Positions 23,901 through 36,877 are shown, numbered from the stretch's first letter. The stretch: 64,000 bases of DNA from Eonycteris spelaea (GCA_003508835.1 PUFA01000092.1:3286001-3350000); one strand, 5' to 3'. Numbers and translations: made by a program. Notes: generated from the sequence alone by a model not told the origin.

Positions 23901-24599
23901 AACAAGCATTTTGTTCCATAAAAGTTTATCAAGGTGAAATCTTGAATTTCAGAAAGATAAAATAGCTAGCAATGATATTTTTAATTACCTGAATTTTTCC
24001 TCTTAGGCCAGAATACTAGTACTTTATACAACTAATTAGATCCATTATATATTTTAAAAATTCTTTACTTACAACAGAATGAGAACATCTCCAAAAATGT
24101 ATGAAGGAAATAAAGTTTTATTTGAAAAAATATATTTTGAAATTTTAAAGTAACATAAGTTTGCTTAGGAATAGTTCTGGAATAGTGAAAGAGAACTACT
24201 TAAAACTAAGAGGCTCCAAATGCCATAATAATAATATTTACTTATTAAAGGAGTATTCCAGTTTTAAGGTGGCAATGAAAATGTTCAATGCTACTGTCTC
24301 ATAGCATAAATCATACCAAAATGATAAGAATAAGAAACAGAAAGACAAGACAGTTTGATAAAACTAGGAGATAAAATAATAAATAAAGATAAACTTCATC
24401 TTGTTAAATCCAGGAGACACACATAATCCTATCATAGAGAATTTGATAACAGAATGACAGTTACAGTGAAGAATGCACAGAAGGATAAGACCAGCCAGAG
24501 ACTGAACTCTGGTGGTTGCAGATTTCAAGTTGCAGATTTTCAAAGTTTAGAACCATCCTGAGCATAAAATAAACAGTAAGAAGGATATAATAACGGTTA

Positions 24600-25866
24600 C
24601 AGAGGACATTAATAAATTAGAAGAAAAGAAAAATGGTTAAACTAATAAATAAATCTAAGAATGTGTTTCATAATTAAAAATAAAAGATAAAACACAACCA
24701 ACCTACTCATAGAAATAAGGAGAAAATAAGTACACAAAGTAAGAAATGATGACAGGTAAATCACGATATACATAGAGAAAATTAGAAGAATAATTTGAGA
24801 TCACATTGTTCAAATCTATGTAAATGAGATTCAAAAATACTGAAAAAGATAATTTCCAAGGAAAATATAAAATACTAAAATCATTTCCAGAAGATATAAG
24901 AAATTAAACAGATTAACAGAGAAGAAAGGACTTTGTCAGGGAACTACCCTACAAAAGTCTTTGCATATAGACTAATTTGCAGAACAATTTTGAAAAAAAT
25001 AATTGGGATTTGATACCTTTAATTATCACTGAATTGCTCCAGTGGAGAAAAATGGAAGAAAAACATCCACAGAAGTCATTGTGTTTGGTATGAAGAAATT
25101 ATTTCTATTCAAGGACCTAGGAAATGATGACCACTATCACCAAAATGTTTGAACACTGTTCTGGAGGAACTAGCAAACAAACAAACAAACAAAAAAAGAC
25201 AGAAGGAGAAATAAGAGTTGTATAATTTGTAAAGAAGAAAATAAAAGTTGCCATTATCAGTGACTGATAATATTAAAGATTTAAAAGCTTAAGAGAATCA
25301 ACTAAAAACTATTACAAACAATAAAATAATTCTGTAAGATAATTAGTCACAAATCAGAGATAGACTTTCATGATGACATCTGAATACAGAATATAGCCTT
25401 CCTATAGTCATCAACAACCAAATTAAAACATTGTAGAAGAAAAAAACAATAGTAACAAAACCAAAAAGGGGAAAATTATTAGAAAGAAACATGTACAATC
25501 TAAGTGAAGAAAATTTTAAACTCTATTAAGAGCTTCAAAGAAGTCTTGAATAAATAGGAAGATATTACCTTGTTTCTCTATATGAATCAACATTGTAAAT
25601 ATTAATTATATTAAATTAACCTATACATTAAATAGAAATATAATAATATTACAACAAGATTTCTTTTAGAAGTTAACAAGCTAGTCTAAATTTTATTTGA
25701 AAAATTAGCATGGGAAAAATCATGCAAATTTAATTAAAAAAAAATAACCAGGAGGAATTAGTCTTTTGAGATGGACTTTATGAAGCTACAGAAAAAAATT
25801 TTTAAAAGAGTGTTGTTCTGATTCCTAAATAGATAGGCAAACAATGGAACACAAAAGCAGAAGGTA
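24600..25866 (+). mobile_element. Very old L1, left part (ORF2 region)
   Basis: A highly diverged sense L1. The A-rich sequence follows L1 ORF2 in order: 'gagattcaaaaatactgaaa', 'gtcagggaactaccctacaa', the region before the RT active site at about 25160-25350, 'catgcaaatttaattaaaaa' and 'aggcaaacaatggaacacaa'. Frames are destroyed throughout. The element is interrupted at 25867 and appears to resume at 26366. An AAAC run at 25174-25197 sits inside it. Confidence 0.6.
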
Positions 25867-26365
25867 TGCTGGTGAGATAAGTCTTTCACTCTGATACCCA
25901 AAACTATACACACTTGCTTTTCTCTCATGTGAATGGCATAAAACTACTTTTCCCAGTCTCCTGTGTCTTCAGTCTTCTGGTTAGGTTCATCCAATAAAAA
26001 GTACTGGCAGAGCTTGGTGGGGAGATAGTAGGAAAATCCAGGATATATCCTGGGTGTGCTCACTCTCTATGGCTCCTGATCCTGTGGGACAGTCACTACA
26101 TCTATGACCTAAGTTCCCACTGGGCATCCCCTGAAATGGCTCTCTCTCAATGGAAGCATTGACTTCTGGGTTCTGATTACTAACTTTTGCTTTGACCCCA
26201 TAGTAGTAAGAGTTGCATCAGCTTCCTGTTGCTACTCTCTGGGTTGACCTATTTGATAACCCTATTTCCCGCTACATGCGTAACATATTCCCTGCATTAG
26301 TTCTCAGTTTGTAATACCGAGTGATTTCTGTATTCCTGCCTAGACCCAAGCTGTTCTTGCCAGCA
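25867..26365. mobile_element. LTR-like insert splitting an old L1
   Basis: A 499-bp block of non-L1 sequence, richer in GC than its flanks, sits between two colinear L1 pieces. It begins TGCTGG and ends CCAGCA, an inverted TG...CA terminus of the kind LTRs have. The flanks share 'gcagaaggtat' (left) and 'gcagagtat' (right), possibly a decayed TSD. Internal blocks such as 'cttcctgttgctactctctg' recall an ancient mammalian LTR, but the family is not identified and orientation is uncertain. Confidence 0.4.
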
Positions 26366-27190
26366 ATATATATCAGCAGAGTATAAGGCACCATTCAACA
26401 AACTGTATTGGAGAAATATTTAGGAAAAAAAAAATACTATTAATCCATCTCATTCCCCACACCAGAACAAAATCCCTAAGAGCCAGAGATTTATATTTGA
26501 AAATATTCTGTAAATGTGTTACAAAAAATCACAAGAGAATAAAACCTTAAGTGTGACAAAAAACTCAAATGTGGAAGAAAAGATAGATAAATGAAACTAC
26601 AAAAAAATAAAAAGCAATCACAAAACAAAAGTAGTGTAGACAAAGTAAAATGATAAAATACACATTGACAACTTACATTGCAGATAATGGGCTAATTTTC
26701 TCAACATATAAAACCTGCTGCAAATCTCCAAAAACAATAAACAGTATTTTTAAAAAAGATCAAAGGCATGACTGGACAGCTTGAAAAGGAAAAAATGAAA
26801 ATATCTTAAATACATAAGATGTCTGAAATATCTTAAATACAAAAAAGATGTTAAATCTCATAATAAAAGAAAAGCAAATTTAAACTACAATGATTTCCTT
26901 ATCTGGGGAAAATTTATCATGCTTTATAGAAAAAGGGTACTTTACACATTGCTGGTAGAATGGACAGCATCCGGAGTATACGGCCTATGATTTAAAAATG
27001 TGTGCAGAGATAGACTTGCATAATGACATCTGCATCAAATATCTTTGAAAAGACAGTCAAAATATATTCGTGGGAAAGAGAATGACTATGACATAGGGAG
27101 GGAGATATTTAGCTGTAAACATTTGAAATCTCTCGATTCTTTCAATAATATTCTTGTGTGACTATAAATTTTTAAGTATAATATTTCAAG
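26366..27190 (+). mobile_element. Very old L1, right part (ORF2 end and 3'UTR)
   Basis: This continues the L1 from 24600. 'aaggcaccattcaacaaact' resumes the ORF2 sequence, followed by 'gggctaattttctcaacata', 'cacattgctggtagaatgga' and a 3'UTR-like end near 27180. Coding frames are gone. Confidence 0.6.
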
Positions 27191-27589
27191 TTGAATTTAT
27201 TTTTAGCTTACTTCTCAGTTAAGAAAACATATAAGGATAAAAGGGCTGGAAATAATTTAGATTTTACAAATGCAGATATTTCTTGAGTCCAAATATAAGC
27301 TTTGAAATAATTTTTTTTTTTCATGTCTGGTCAAAAAAAACAGTATTCATCTGAACACACACGAAATTTCTCTGATCTGTTTTATTTTATCCCAGTAATC
27401 TAGAAAACATTAAAAGGTCTGTCGAGATGTGTCTGGCTGTCACACAAAGCCATTTCTAATAACACCTCTACCACCCCAGATGCTAAATGAAGCAGAACAG
27501 CAGCAGCCCAGCACGGTTCCTGGCACCAGCCCTTAGGAAGTGCTCAGTTAAAACAAAGCATAATGCTACCACTGATGAAGGACTCAATA

Positions 27590-27770
27590 TGACCTAATAT
27601 GTGCCAGAAACTTTACCGGTATGGTCTCTAACCCCTGCAATTATTCTGAAATTTTCTTCATTTTTCTTATGAAAGAACTGGCTCTCAGAGAAATCAGAGT
27701 GTGTGTGTTCAATGCCACTCTGACAGGTTGATACAGAATGCAAATCAGATCTGGCTCACGGAAGCCAATG
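27590..27770 (-). mobile_element. MIR SINE, antisense
   Basis: 'atgtgccagaaactttaccg' and 'gaaagaactggctctcagag' fit antisense MIR ('tgccaggcact...', '...gaaactgaggctcagag'). It is heavily eroded. Confidence 0.5.
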
Positions 27771-28025
27771 TTCTTCCCTCCACTTCACTCTAGGTCTCCA
27801 TTTATTAAATTTCAAAACACATTATTTTATTTCCAGAATCCTCCATTCATTCTAAGTAAATCATTCCTCCCAGAACATTTTTTTTTTTCCTGTGCCAACC
27901 TAAGTCCTCACAGACATTCTAGAGAACAAGCCTATTTCCGTGGGTCAATGTAAATGAACAAAACACCAACCCCAAATAGAAGGTTCCTTGGTTAGCTCCT
28001 CTCTTCTCATCTATCTCCATTAACA

Positions 28026-28116
28026 TCACACACACGCACGCACGCACGCATGCACACACACGCACACACGCACGCGCACGCATGCACACACGCACACACG
28101 CACCACCCACACACGC
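28026..28116. repeat. Imperfect (CA)n/(CGCA)n repeat
   Basis: Alternating CA and CG dinucleotides with CGCA units and ATGC interruptions. The 66-aa minus-strand frame made of C, V, R and A is a low-complexity artefact. This is one of the most CpG-dense spots in the window. Confidence 0.95.
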
Positions 28117-29163
28117 CATGCAATTCAGCGACCCTGAACTCTATTTTACACTACAAAGCCAGACCACCGGGCTGACTAGAGTACACTGTCAAACAGTTTT
28201 GTAAACTTTTTGTCTGTGTTCAAATCCCCACAATTCAAATCCCTACCAATTCAAATCCCTTCCGTCTGCTCAGGTGACTTTTGTCCTTCCTCTCATTTTT
28301 ATATCTTTCATTCAAAATCAAGTAAAAATAACTCATAGCAACATATATTTTAGAACTTTTTTTTTTTTTTAAGTTCCATAGGATTTCAAATGATATGACG
28401 GCAGATAAGTGGTTTGGTTATTGTTGTGCCGAACAAAATGTAATTCTTTTCACTGCAAGACTTCCTAGAGTCTTTAACTTGATGGTATGCATTGGGAAAA
28501 GGAGCCTATACTGAACAGTAGTTTCCAAACTGATTTAATAGATTATGTATTCTGAAGATAACCATATTGAAAAAGAATTAGAATTAACTACTCTAAACTC
28601 TTGTTCTTCAAAGTAAGTTGCTAAAAACAGCCTGACTTCAGAATATACTTTAGAAGTTATTTGCCTATAGTATTTTCTGCTCAGGTCTATTTGCAAATGT
28701 AAATATCTTAAGACAAATGAGAAACTTGAGGCATTTGCTAAAAATTGGGTAGGAAAACATTTGAGGGAAATTAGGTTTTCGCCATGACCTTGAACTTAGC
28801 CAAGTTAGCACTTGTAAGATTGGCAATTTTTTCTCTCTTCTGGTTCAGGTTTTCCCCAACCCACCCTATGTTTACTCAGTATAATTATATTATGCTTAGC
28901 CTGCCCAAACAAGAAAAAAATAAACACTAAACTCTTAAAAAGAAAAAAAAATTTGAAAGTATATTAAAACACATTCAAACTAAGTTTCCAAGGTAAGTAA
29001 TTCTAACTACAGATTAAGTAAAATTCAAAAAAATAAATTTCATGAAAATATTCTAATACATTTCTAAACATTGAGACATAACTCTAAATATTTTTAACAA
29101 TTAAACTGGTAAGGTACAGACAATTCTTACATAAATTAAGACCAAAAAAGCCTTATTCACATT

Positions 29164-29330
29164 AGGGCAATGTTTCTCAAATTAATATGCATAGGCATAA
29201 ATACAAGAGAAATCTTGGAAAATTCTGCTTCAATAGGTATGAGGTTAAACCTGAACTTTTGCATTTCTTATATGCTCCCAGGTAATGCTAAAGTGTTAAT
29301 ATGCAGACACTTTGAATAGCAAGGGTTTAG
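29164..29330 (-). mobile_element. MER5-type hAT element
   Basis: It starts 'agggcaatgtttctcaaatt' and ends '...actttgaatagcaagg', the two decayed termini of a MER5A-size element, with 'aattctgcttcaataggtat' and 'tatgctcccaggtaatgcta' between. It is about 167 bp, near complete and non-coding. The strand is uncertain because the termini are inverted repeats. Confidence 0.6.
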
Positions 29331-29334
29331 AGTA

Positions 29335-30900
29335 CATTATATATTCTTACTCTTGCTCAGAATGATTATCTCATGAAAGCTTATCAATATGGATACACTG
29401 TCTATTAATTATAAATAGGCCATGCTAAACAACAACAACAAAAGGACACCAAGAATTGATGCAGGATTCTTTTGCCAAAAGAGTAGACCTAGAATTTTAG
29501 GAAAATAAGCCAAAAAAGCAGCACTTTGGTTCTTATACTGAACTCATTTTGGTATTTTAATCAACATGGCAGTGAAAGACAAAATATCCTCAGAGGGCTT
29601 CTGTTAATTAAGAACTGTAGACTGCTGAATGACAATCACTCCCATCTTAGCCACCTGTTTGGGCCACCAGCCAAGAATTGGAAAGTTACGGGAAAGACGG
29701 CAAGCAATGAGAAACGACTTAAGGTAGAGCCGGATTTGACAATGTGAAAATACTTCCTGTTGGTTATCAAAAGATGCTACCAATTGTTATAGCAAATATA
29801 TTCAATTTTACTCTCTCAGTTTGACTTTCTTTTCCTCTTCCTCCTCTAAATAACCTCCAGTGGAGGCTGACTACAGCAATTGTTCAAGTAGATCGTATAA
29901 TGTTTTCATGTTGTTTACTTGCTCCCTTGTCTCCTATTTGAATCTATTTTTTTTATCTTGATGAATACACTTGATTTTAGAATTATGTTGCCCTAAAGCT
30001 ATGTTATACAGGTCTTTAAAAATGCTTGCTCAAGACTACTGACTTCAGAAATTGTTGGGCTATAACCAACAGCATACACTTCTAATGCCATTGTGGTTTC
30101 AGTGACTTACAATGTCATGTTATCAAAATCTCTAACTCATATTTGCAGAATCTGTACCTGAATGACACTAATTAAGCAGCTGGGCCACTGCACTCTTCTG
30201 AATGAAGGCAGCCATTTATTTCCTCTCTTGCTGCCAAGGAAATTGCAGCCTCCATCTCTTACTTGACTATTTCATTGTTGCTTTTCCACTATTTCCTTTT
30301 AAATTATGCAGCTAGATAGAGCTCAATACCATTACCACAAACTCCAACATAGACTCTATTCCCTTATTGCTGTGGATGGACTACAAGTTCCCTTGTAGTG
30401 ATGCTGTTAACAATAAGAATGGCATCACCTGGCTCCAATGAGGTTTGGCTCTTCAGATGTTGTTGTTGCAATTGGATTTGTTCTAAGAAGATTTAACCTG
30501 TAGAGACCCCATGTGAGCCTTGGTGAATTACATGAGCTGCGTAGTACTTGATCTGTATGTAATCTTGGTTTCACTAAGTGAATTTGCTGAGACACTAACC
30601 TTTAATCTTTGAAAGGAAGAACGTTAACTTCCCAGAACCATTTTACTAGATTAGCAGAAATATTCCAAATACTACTTTGTAGAGCATGAATAATTTGACA
30701 ATATAAATTAACTCAAATTTCGCCGTACCCCCTTTACTCCTTAGACTAACAGATTTAAAAACAAACAAACAAACAAACAACAGGATTCTGAAAATCACTG
30801 CATAAGGAATTTGTAACTTCCTAAGTGGAGAGAATTCTACATGTGACAGAGCACAATGAAAGGACACTTTAATCTTCCTTAACTTTTTAAAATTATTTTT
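29335..30900. other. Unassigned DNA
   Basis: No recognised repeat except an (AAAC)n run at 30756-30781. Balanced composition at 29560-29740 and 30020-30500 makes this a plausible place for conserved non-coding sequence, but a single sequence cannot show that. Confidence 0.4.
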
Positions 30901-30904
30901 TTCC

Positions 30905-31275
30905 ATGTAGTGTCATCTTTTTGGTAATTTTATTATTTTTATGAAATTTATTGGAGTAACATTGGTTAATAAGATTACATAAATTTCAGGTGTATAACGT
31001 TATAATACAACATCTGTATACTCTATTTATGTGCTCACTGCTTGAAGTCTAGTCTCCTTCCATCACCATATATTTCATCCCCTTTATCCTTTTAGTCCTC
31101 CCCCACCCCATCTTCCTCTGGTAACCACCACTCTGTTTCCTGTATCTATGAGTTTGTTTGTTTATTATGGACCTGTAGAAAGAGTATCATGATAAGTGAA
31201 ATAAGTCATACAGAAAAAGATAAGAACTGTATGATTTTACTCATATGTGGGATAGAAAACAAAAAGCTACAAATG
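30905..31275 (-). mobile_element. 5'-truncated, 5'-inverted L1 3' end
   Basis: The left part (30905-31165) is an L1 3'UTR on the minus strand, starting from the T-rich side with 'tttattggagtaacattgg' and passing 'tccttccatcaccatatat'. The right part (31166-31275) is plus-strand L1 from the ORF2/3'UTR junction: 'gtatcatgataagtgaaata' and 'atgattttactcatatgtgg'. The two halves meet in opposite orientation, the usual product of twin priming. The 3'UTR type is the one I associate with bats. Confidence 0.75.
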
Positions 31276-31561
31276 AAATATTTTAAGCAGGTATTTTTCA
31301 TTTTTTATTTCAAAATAGTCCTTTTCACTATCAATACCAGCATAACATTTTTCTTATAATCAAGAAACAATATTAAAGAGCATTAACATTTCATTGTCTT
31401 AAGACTTGGTAAATAATGAGAACAAGTACAAAAAATGGATGTGTGAATCTGATATTTCTTAATTCCTACATTGTATGTCCCTTCTTTGATTTGTCCCTCC
31501 CCTTTACACTAGAAAACTTCTCTGGGATACCAAGTAGTAGCATTAAAGTAATAAAGTTCAT

Positions 31562-31790
31562 AACCACAGTGTTTATTGAGTGCTTACCACATTCTGGGCA
31601 TTTTACATGCTTTATCTAATGTAATATTTACAATATCTCTATGAGCTACATGCTAATATTATTGCTATTTTAAAAATGAAGAAACTAAGGCATAAAGAAG
31701 TTAAATTACTTGTAAAGGCCACTGACACAATCAGGCTTTGAACTCAGTCTATCTGAACCTGATGCCAGTCTCTTACCTACGACACTTCCC
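31562..31790 (-). mobile_element. MIR SINE, antisense
   Basis: A nearly full-length antisense MIR: 'tttattgagtgcttaccaca', 'gaagaaactaaggcataaag' and 'caggctttgaactcagtcta' follow the reverse of MIR from tail to head. Confidence 0.85.
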
Positions 31791-32950
31791 GCCCATCGGA
31801 ATGTTGTCTGTAGTTAGACAGAGTAGACAGACAGCTAGTTTGCATGTGCTACTCAGGTGCCTTCAACTGATTGTGGTCCTTTCCCAGTTGTGAGTTCACG
31901 ATTTGGCTATTTACTGATTGATCAAGCCCAGACACTTCTTGCTGTTTCCTGACTAATACAGGTGGTAACCCTTCATTGCCAGTGCCCAGAGTCAGTGCTG
32001 AGGTACTGTGCCAGATGCAAATTTCAATCCTCTGAATCATTAGAGAGCTCTAGGAGGTCGCAGAGGGGCTCAAAAAGGCTCAGGATGCTTGACAGAATAT
32101 TAATGTTTTTCATAATTTAAACTATGGTGATTATTTAGAGAAAACTGGTTGTAAATCAACACATTACTAATTCTCAACACATGTTTGTAAATCTAACATT
32201 TACTCTGGTTGGCTTGCTGGAAAGCATCTATTTCATTTTGGCTTCGTGACCTCCTCTACCTGGTCCTGAGTTCTACTACCCCTTACCTCCAAACTTCCAG
32301 TAAAATGAAGTGCACCAAGTCGTCTTTACAGCTCCTTCCAGAATGGAAGTATGTGGATTCCTGGAAATGAATGCCTTATTTCACACAAAGCAAGAGTCAT
32401 CCACACATAGGAAGAGAGGAAGGTGGGCTGCTCCAAACAGGGTAGCGGGTCCCTCACATCCTATAGGGAAAAGATGAAGAAATCAAATTCCTTCCCCTTT
32501 GTCAAAGATTTTGAGTTCCCTCTTTTGGGTTGAAACAAGCAGTCACTTACCTTCAAGCTTAAAATTAGGAGTGTGAGTTTCAAGAGGCTTTCTGAGTGAC
32601 TGCCAGAGCTCTGGCAATAGTGGGCTTCTTTTATTGTCTTTGTCCTGATCTCACATAGTACAATCTATCCTCCAACTCCCTTCTGAGTACTTCTTCACCA
32701 TCTGTTGACCTATTATGCTGACTTCTTTCTGTTTCTTCGACATAGTTAGTTATTGGTGGCAAGCAAACATAGAATTTATAAGGGACTAAATAACACACAT
32801 TATAATTAAATTGCTTTGCAAATAAAAGATATAAATTTGAAAAATAAATGTTGGCCCAAATCACACAGTGGAAATGTACCTGAGAATTATGACTGTACAT
32901 TCTAAACTGGCAGAAAGACAGCATTGATACCTGACAGAAAAACTAACGTA
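31791..32950. other. Unassigned DNA
   Basis: No recognised repeat. The 97-aa minus-strand frame at 32631-32924 and the 63-aa one at 31849-32040 have no recognisable domain. Confidence 0.4.
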
Positions 32951-32954
32951 TCCA

Positions 32955-33115
32955 TTCAACACTTACATGACCACATACAAGGAAGTGTTTTGTGAGCTCT
33001 ATGGGATACAAGATGATTAACAGGATATAGAACCACTTTCAAAAGATCTTAAGAGTCTGGTGGTAAAATATGCTGCATGCACAAATGAAAGTAATACAAG
33101 ACAGGAAGCAATAAT
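32955..33115 (-). mobile_element. L2 LINE fragment, antisense
   Basis: 'ggaagtgttttgtgagctct', 'atgggatacaagatgattaa' and 'taagagtctggtggtaaaat' fit antisense L2 near its 3' end, strongly eroded. Confidence 0.45.
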
Positions 33116-33349
33116 AATTACAAGCTTCCCTCCACAGGATTGGCCACTCCTCTTTCTATAATCATATTCACCATAAACACAGATCCATTATAGGATGACA
33201 ATACATCTGGACTTGCCAGAACAGTTTCAAGTCATGCCTATCGTTCAAGCATAATTACTAATTTTTCTTTTACTCTCAAAAATGACCTAGATTGAGTAAT
33301 ATATGCTCATCTTAATTTTAGTTCATTCATTTTTTTGGCTTTTATTTTG

Positions 33350-33475
33350 TTTAGGTAACTACTTCTCCACTAAAATGTAACTTCCTTGAGAGAAGAGACC
33401 ATATTTATTTATTTTTTGATCCCTTGTGCTAGAGAGCACATGTCTGTAATTAATAGTAGCCAATTAATTTAAATT
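33350..33475 (+). mobile_element. L2 LINE fragment
   Basis: 'tctccactaaaatgtaactt', 'ccttgagagaagagaccata' and 'cttgtgctagagagcacatg' follow the L2 3' region ('ccccactagaatgtaagctc...'). Confidence 0.55.
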
Positions 33476-33572
33476 CATGTAGTAGGCAATTAATTTAAAA
33501 TAGTGAAAGAAGTACTGATTCTCCATTTGAGGAGGAGGCAAATTTAGATTTATTTAAGAGAGGGGATGTTCT

Positions 33573-36450
33573 TTTTTAATAAATTAAATTTTTGGGGTTG
33601 CATTGGTTAATACAATTATATAATTTTCAGGCATACATTATAATTTAACATCTGTATACTCTATTGTGTGTTTTACCACTCAAAGTCCAGTTTCTTTCAG
33701 CAACCATATATTTGACCCCCTTTACCCACTTCACCCTCCCCCATACCACTATATTTGAACCCCTTTACCCCATCAATTCCCCACTCCTCCCTCACCCTCC
33801 TACCCACTGGTAACCACTAGTCTATAGTCCATGTCCATGAATCTATGTTTGTTTGTCCTGTTCCTTTGTTGCTTTTAGGTTTAATATCTCACACATAAGT
33901 GATATGTAATTTTCAACTTTTTCTGTCTGGCTTATTTCACTTAGCATGATAATCTCAAGTTCCATCTACATTGTCGCAAATGGTGTATTTCATCTCTTCT
34001 TATGGCTGAGTAACATTCCATTGTATATATGTACCACAGCTTCCTTAGATAATTATCTATCGTAGGACACTTTGGTTGCTTGCATGTCCTGTCACTGTAA
34101 ATAATGCTGCTATGAACATGGTATGCAAATATCTTTTATGGATGTAATTTTTTAAGTCTTTGAAATAAACATCCCGTAGAGGGATTGCTGTATCATATGG
34201 TAGATCAAGTCTTAGTTTTTTTTGAGGAATCTCCATACCATTTTCCATAGTGGCTGTACCAATTTGCAGTCCCACCAGCAGTGTATAAAGGTTCCTTTGT
34301 CTCCACATTCTCTCCAGCAGTGATTATTACTTGTCCTGTCGATTTTAGTCATTCTAACAGGTGTGAGATGGTATCTCATTGTGGTTTTGATTTGCATTTC
34401 TCTAATAGCTAGCAATGTTGAGCATCTTTTTTCAATATGTTTATTGGCCATTTGTATGTCCTCTGGGAGAAGTGTCTGTTCAGACCTATGTCATTTTTTG
34501 ATCGAATTGTTTGTTTTTTTTTAATTGTTATTGAGTTGTATGAGTTTTTGTATATTTTGGATATTAGGCCCTCATTGGAGATGTTGCTTGCAAATATATT
34601 TTCCTATTTGGATGGTTGTCTCTTTACCTTGTTGACGTTTCTTTTGCTGAGTAGAAGCTTTTTAGTTTGATGTAGTCTCATTTATTTATTTTTGCTTTTA
34701 CTTCCTTGCCTTTGAAGTAAATTCATAAAATCCTCTTTACATCCTAAGGTCCTTCTTCTATGCATTTCATTGTTTCAGGTTTTCTATTCAGGTCCTTAAT
34801 CCATTTTGAGTTATTTTGGTGTGTGGTGATAGATAACAACTAATTTCATTCTTTACAGGTGGCCTTCCAATTTTCCCAGCACCATTTATTGAAGAGGCTT
34901 TCCTTTTCCACTGTATGTTTTTGGCTTTTTTTGTCAAAAATTATTTGCCCATATAAATATGGGTTTATTTGGACTCTCATCTGTTCCACTGGTCCATGTG
35001 TCTGTTTTTGCTGCAATACCATGCTGTTTTGATTACTGTCCTTTGTATAATTTGAAGTTGGGCAGAGTGATGCCTCCAGCCTCGTTCTTTTTTCTCAGGA
35101 TGGCTTTGGCAATTCAGGGTCTTTTTGCTTCCATATAAATCTGATGATTTTTGTTCTATTTCTTTAAAAAATGCTGATGATTTGATGGGATTGCATTAAA
35201 TCTGTATAATGCTTTAGGTAATATGGTCATTTTAACTATGTTGATTCTTCCAATCCAAGAACATGAATATCTTTCCATTTCTTTGTATCTTCTTCGATTT
35301 CTTTTAATAGGGTCTTGTAGTTTTCATTATATAGGTCCTTCACATGTTTCATTAAATTTATTCCTAGGTATTTTATTCTTTTTGTTGCAATTGCAAAAGG
35401 AATTATTTTTTCCACTTTTTTTCTGACACTTCATTATTAGAGTATAGGAATGCTATGGATTTTTGAACATTGATTTTGTATCCAGAACTTTACTGTATTT
35501 GCTTATTGTTTCTAGTAGTGTTCTTGTGGAGTCTTTAGGGTTTTCTATATAGAGAATCATGTCATCTAAAATAGTGACAGTTTGACTTCTTTGTTTCCTA
35601 TTTGGATGCCTTTTATATCTTTCTCTCTGATGCACTCGCTAGGACCTCCAATGTTATATTGAATAACAGTGGCGATAGTGGACAGCCTTGCTTGTTCCTG
35701 ATCTTAGAGGGAAGGTTTTTAGTTTTTCACCATTAAGTATAATGTTGGCTGAGGGTTTGTCATATATGGCCTTTATTATGTTAAGGTACTTTCCTTCTTC
35801 ATATGATTTTGTGAAGTTTTTGATCATAAATGGATGCTGTATCTTGTCGAAGGCTTTTTCTGCATCTATTGATATGATCATATGATTCTTATTTTTAATT
35901 TGTTTATGTGGTGTATCACATTAATCATTTGTATGTTGAACCATCCCTGTGCCCTGGGATGAAGCCCACTTGATTGTGGTATAATCTTTTTAATATGTTG
36001 CTGTATTCGGTTTGCTAGTATCTTATTTAGGATTTTTGCATCTGTGTTCATGAGAGATATTGGTCTGTAGTTTTCTTTTTTTGTTATCTTTACCAGGTTT
36101 TGGTATCAGGTAATATTGGCCTCATAAAATGAGTTGGGAAGTATTGCCTCCTCTTGATTTTTTGGAAGAGTTTGAGGAGAATAGGTATTAAATCTTCTTT
36201 GAATGTTTGGTAGAATTCACTGGTGAAGCCATCTGGTCCTGGACTTTTACTTTTTGGTAGGTTTTTGATGATTTCAATTTCCATACTGCTGATTGGTCTA
36301 TTTAGATTTTCCAGTTCTTGATTCAGTCTAGGAAGGTTGTATTTTTCTAAGTACTGGTCCATTTCTTCTAGGTTATTAAATTTGGTGTTATATACTTTTT
36401 CATAGTATTCTTGTATGATCCTTTGTATTTCTGAGATATCAGTTATAATT
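33573..36450 (-). mobile_element. 5'-truncated L1, antisense (2.9 kb)
   Basis: An antisense L1 with its T-rich 3' tail at the left. 33573-34000 is 3'UTR of the bat-associated type, and 34000-36450 is the 3' two thirds of ORF2. On the minus strand the translated pieces show the reverse-transcriptase block before motif A (CNLPRLN...SPGPDGF region, 36090-36362), motif A ([12 protein letters not shown], 35654-35881) and the C-terminal end (34057-34451). The active-site segment near 35570 has lost bases, so the expected FADD is replaced by a frameshift and stop. The copy cannot encode a working enzyme. It is truncated at about 36450, and no exact TSD could be matched. Confidence 0.9.
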
Positions 36451-36875
36451 TCGAAGAAGAGGGAGACTTTTATATGGAGAGATGATATCTAAAATAGAAT
36501 TTGAACGAAGGGCAGGATATATTCCAGAAGAGATGTGGAGAAGCACTCTAGGTGACAGGCAGGCCAGTGATATCAAGGCAAAGGTAGGAATTTAGACAGT
36601 GAGAGCAAATATTAAACTACCATTGAGAAACCTAAAAATGCAGTGTTGCTTCCAATCTCGAGAAGAAAAAGGTATAAACTGATATAAACTCTGAATATTT
36701 CTGTTGTCATCAGCATCCCAGAATTTCTTTGGTACTCATTATTACCAAGATAAAGATACATATTTAAAATTTAAACCTCAGTTTTTAATTTTTAATTTTT
36801 TAAATTGCTGCTAGAACACCACAAAAAGTAGAGCAGTACAGAGTATTTTTGAAGAGTTGATATTCTACACAGGTC
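36451..36875. other. Unassigned DNA
   Basis: Nothing recognised between the L1 and the MIR. Confidence 0.4.
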
Positions 36876-36877
36876 TA

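Larger units (their letters stand above)
27191..29160. other. Unassigned DNA outside listed repeats
   Basis: Apart from the MIR and the CA/CGCA tract listed separately, I recognise nothing here. Poly(T) runs occur at 27309, 27876 and 28359. Confidence 0.4.

Noticed and set aside
27919..28119. 66-codon minus-strand frame rich in C, V, R and A
   Set aside because: Translation of the CA/CGCA repeat.
29526..29747. 73-codon frame in balanced-composition DNA
   Set aside because: Short, with no recognisable domain or neighbouring exon signals.
33573..36450. Possible target-site duplication aagagagggga / aagaagagggaga around the antisense L1
   Set aside because: Inexact, purine-rich and not aligned at the element ends, so not reported as a TSD.
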